Shown piece after piece: positions 14,801 through 15,643 of a DNA stretch of 15,643 nucleotides (its first letter is position 1; the number at the start of each line of letters is the position of its first letter). The DNA is from JAKJBL01 sp964461335. GTDB lineage: Bacteria > Bacillota > Clostridia > Christensenellales > CAG-138. Under the pieces are notes generated by a model. That model worked only from the letters and a program-made list of their open reading frames with translations, searched no databases and was not told the origin of the DNA. The DNA is taken from NCBI GenBank assembly GCA_964461335.1, contig CAYWTY010000037.1:1-15643 (forward strand), given 5' to 3'. Position numbers and translations under genes: made by a program.

Positions 14801-15189
14801 TTAGTGCACTCCTCTTTTAAAAGCCCCGCTTTTTCCAAAAGCCGTAAAACCGCAGCGCACAGCAATGGGAAAGGTTCATAAAGCACTGCCTGCCGCGCAA
14901 TAAATATCAAATTATGGCCGGGCCGTATAAGCGGAAGGTATTTGCTAAACGCCTCACGCAGCCTGCGCTTTACGCGGTTGCGGCAAACGCTGTTGCCCAC
15001 TTTTTTGCTCACTGAAAACCCTGCTCGAACCCCTGTAAACAGAAGCTGCTCTGCCTCTTTACGCTTTTTCCTGGGCTTTCGGCGGTCCCTTACATAAACT
15101 AACGTAAAGAGCTTGCAGCTTACGGCTTTGCCAGCGCGGTAGGTAAACTGAAAGTCACGGTTTTTTTTAAGCGAATAGCAGCGTTTCAA
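14797..15189 (-). CDS. rnpA: Ribonuclease P protein component
   Basis: RnpA is the protein subunit of RNase P, which removes the 5' leader from pre-tRNAs. The 130-residue chain starts at TTG (15187-15189): AAAGG lies 7 bases upstream, and the N-terminus LKRCYSLKKNRDFQ fits the family. Extending to the upstream in-frame GTG would run through the rpmH terminator hairpin. The RNR motif is clear (GFSVSKKVGNSVCRNRVKRR, about 58-77). A basic stretch (RDRRKPRKKRKEAEQ, about 34-48) sits where many homologues have a shorter loop. It follows rpmH after a terminator-like hairpin and overlaps yidD. Confidence 0.93.
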   Translation of the reverse strand: MKRCYSLKKNRDFQFTYRAGKAVSCKLFTLVYVRDRRKPRKKRKEAEQLLFTGVRAGFSVSKKVGNSVCRNRVKRRLREAFSKYLPLIRPGHNLIFIARQAVLYEPFPLLCAAVLRLLEKAGLLKEECTK

Positions 15190-15230
15190 GGCCTTGCCTT
15201 TCAAAGTTTGGCGCGCTTTAAGTTTGCAAT

Positions 15231-15265
15231 TAAAAAAGAACAGGCGGGCAAAATTTGCGCCCGCC
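15231..15265 (-). terminator. Terminator/attenuator between rpmH and rnpA
   Basis: On the minus strand GGCGGGC (15265-15259) pairs with GCCCGCC (15249-15243), followed by a T-rich tract with a run of six T (15237-15232). It lies just after the rpmH stop, so most rpmH transcripts may stop here and only a fraction read on into rnpA-yidD-yidC-jag. Confidence 0.85.
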
Positions 15266-15287
15266 ACAACGCATTAAAGCGCGTCTA

Positions 15288-15422
15288 TTACGCGCTTAAG
15301 CGTTTACGCCCCTTAAGGCGCCTGCGCTTTAGGACATTGCGGCCTGCGTTATTCTTCATGCGCTTGCGGAAGCCATGTTCCTTGCTGCGCTGCCTCTTTT
15401 TTGGCTGGTAAGTTCTTAGCAT
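15288..15422 (-). CDS. rpmH: Large ribosomal subunit protein bL34
   Basis: This 44-residue, very basic protein begins MLRTYQPKKRQRSKEHGFRK and continues with the typical bL34 R-M-K-N-N-A-G-R-N-V-L-K-R-R-R and G-R-K-R-L-S-A ending. It is a structural protein of the 50S subunit. GAGGTG (15435-15430) lies 7 bases before the ATG. It is first in the minus-strand cluster and next to the expected but unseen origin/dnaA region. A consensus promoter lies about 110 bases upstream and a terminator follows the stop. Confidence 0.97.
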   Translation of the reverse strand: MLRTYQPKKRQRSKEHGFRKRMKNNAGRNVLKRRRLKGRKRLSA

Positions 15423-15451
15423 TTTTTAGCACCTCAATAGTGTAGTATTAA

Positions 15452-15523
15452 GCAGGCACATATTTTCGGCCTGCATAAAAGCATAAATTGCCTTGGAAGC
15501 TTTATGCTTATAGGTAAAGCTTC
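15452..15523 (-). promoter_or_regulatory. Structured 5' leader of rpmH
   Basis: The predicted leader (about 15526 to 15423) contains two hairpins. One is GAAGCTTTA/TAAAGCTTC, a perfect 9-bp stem (15523-15515 with 15504-15496, 10-base loop) starting almost at the transcript 5' end. The other is GCAGGC/GCCTGC (15474-15469 with 15457-15452, 11-base loop) upstream of the ribosome binding site. I do not recognise a known ribosomal-protein leader family; autoregulation or mRNA stabilisation is possible. Confidence 0.5.
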
Positions 15524-15532
15524 GCCTGTATA

Positions 15533-15561
15533 AGTATAAGGAACTCTAAGTAGACTGTCAA
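15533..15561 (-). promoter_or_regulatory. Consensus sigma-A promoter of rpmH
   Basis: On the minus strand TTGACA (15561-15556) and TATACT (15538-15533) are separated by exactly 17 bases. It is the best promoter in the window and suits a highly expressed ribosomal protein gene. Confidence 0.88.
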
Positions 15562-15590
15562 GACTTTTAACCTGAGCAAGAAACCGAAAA

Positions 15591-15643
15591 TGTAGCGGCG
15601 TCAAACATAGGTTACACATCTGTGCAAGGAAAGCTGTCATGGG
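15591..15643. repeat. Right copy of terminal inverted repeat (53 bp)
   Basis: Exact reverse complement of 2-54. It begins about 30 bases upstream of the rpmH -35 element, where dnaA or origin sequence would be expected. See the left copy for interpretation. Confidence 0.85.

Noticed and set aside
15423..15590. Replication origin or DnaA boxes upstream of rpmH
   Set aside because: Gene order predicts an origin nearby, but no TTATCCACA-like boxes or AT-rich unwinding repeats are seen before the repeat starts.
15434..15640. 68-codon minus-strand open frame spanning the right repeat and rpmH leader
   Set aside because: It runs through the rpmH promoter and hairpins and has no recognisable protein features. 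Its start lies in the repeat.
1..15643. The whole window as a transposon, linear plasmid or phage with terminal inverted repeats
   Set aside because: The contents are core housekeeping genes in a conserved origin-proximal order, with no transposase, integrase or phage genes. A shared repeat at two assembly breaks explains the ends better.
1..15643. CRISPR arrays and tRNA or rRNA genes
   Set aside because: No regularly spaced direct repeats, tRNA cloverleaf pattern or rRNA sequence was recognised on either strand.

Overview
The window reads as chromosomal DNA of a low-to-middle GC Gram-positive bacterium (Firmicutes, most likely class Clostridia, probably an uncultured gut-type lineage). The evidence is a Gram-positive-type PurR, a T-box riboswitch in front of ileS, and the gene order rpmH-rnpA-yidD-yidC-jag-mnmE, which in Firmicutes lies next to the replication origin. 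Sequence motifs support all protein calls; the taxonomic placement is inference.

Layout. Positions 2-54 and 15591-15643 are a perfect 53-bp inverted repeat, so both ends of the window run into the same repeated sequence, probably an insertion-sequence end. From the left come purR (+) with its own promoter and terminator, then a sigma-A promoter and a complete tRNA-Ile-responsive T-box leader, then ileS (+; eukaryote-like type 2 IleRS). A zinc carboxypeptidase (-) converges on ileS. It is divergently paired with an L,D-transpeptidase carrying three SH3 domains (+), and the two look like a peptidoglycan-remodelling pair. rarA (+) follows and collides tail-to-tail, with overlapping stop codons, with a 976-codon gene (-) that fuses a GT4 glycosyltransferase to a penicillin-binding-protein-like serine hydrolase and an unrecognised C-terminal region. 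The rest of the window, all on the minus strand, is the origin-proximal cluster: mnmE (own promoter), jag, yidC, yidD, rnpA and rpmH, with a consensus promoter and a structured leader upstream of rpmH.

How the genes work together. rpmH (L34), rnpA (RNase P protein), yidD/yidC (membrane insertion), jag (RNA-binding partner of YidC) and mnmE (tRNA wobble modification) serve translation, tRNA maturation and protein insertion. ileS adds tRNA charging, under feedback from uncharged tRNA-Ile. The transpeptidase/carboxypeptidase pair acts on the cell wall. The fusion protein has the parts to build and trim a glycolipid or other glycoside, but nothing nearby names its substrate.

The most unusual item is the GT4-serine hydrolase fusion, followed by the identical inverted ends, the structured rpmH leader and the mnmE neighbourhood lacking mnmG/rsmG. 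No tRNA or rRNA genes, CRISPR arrays, phage genes or transposase genes are visible.
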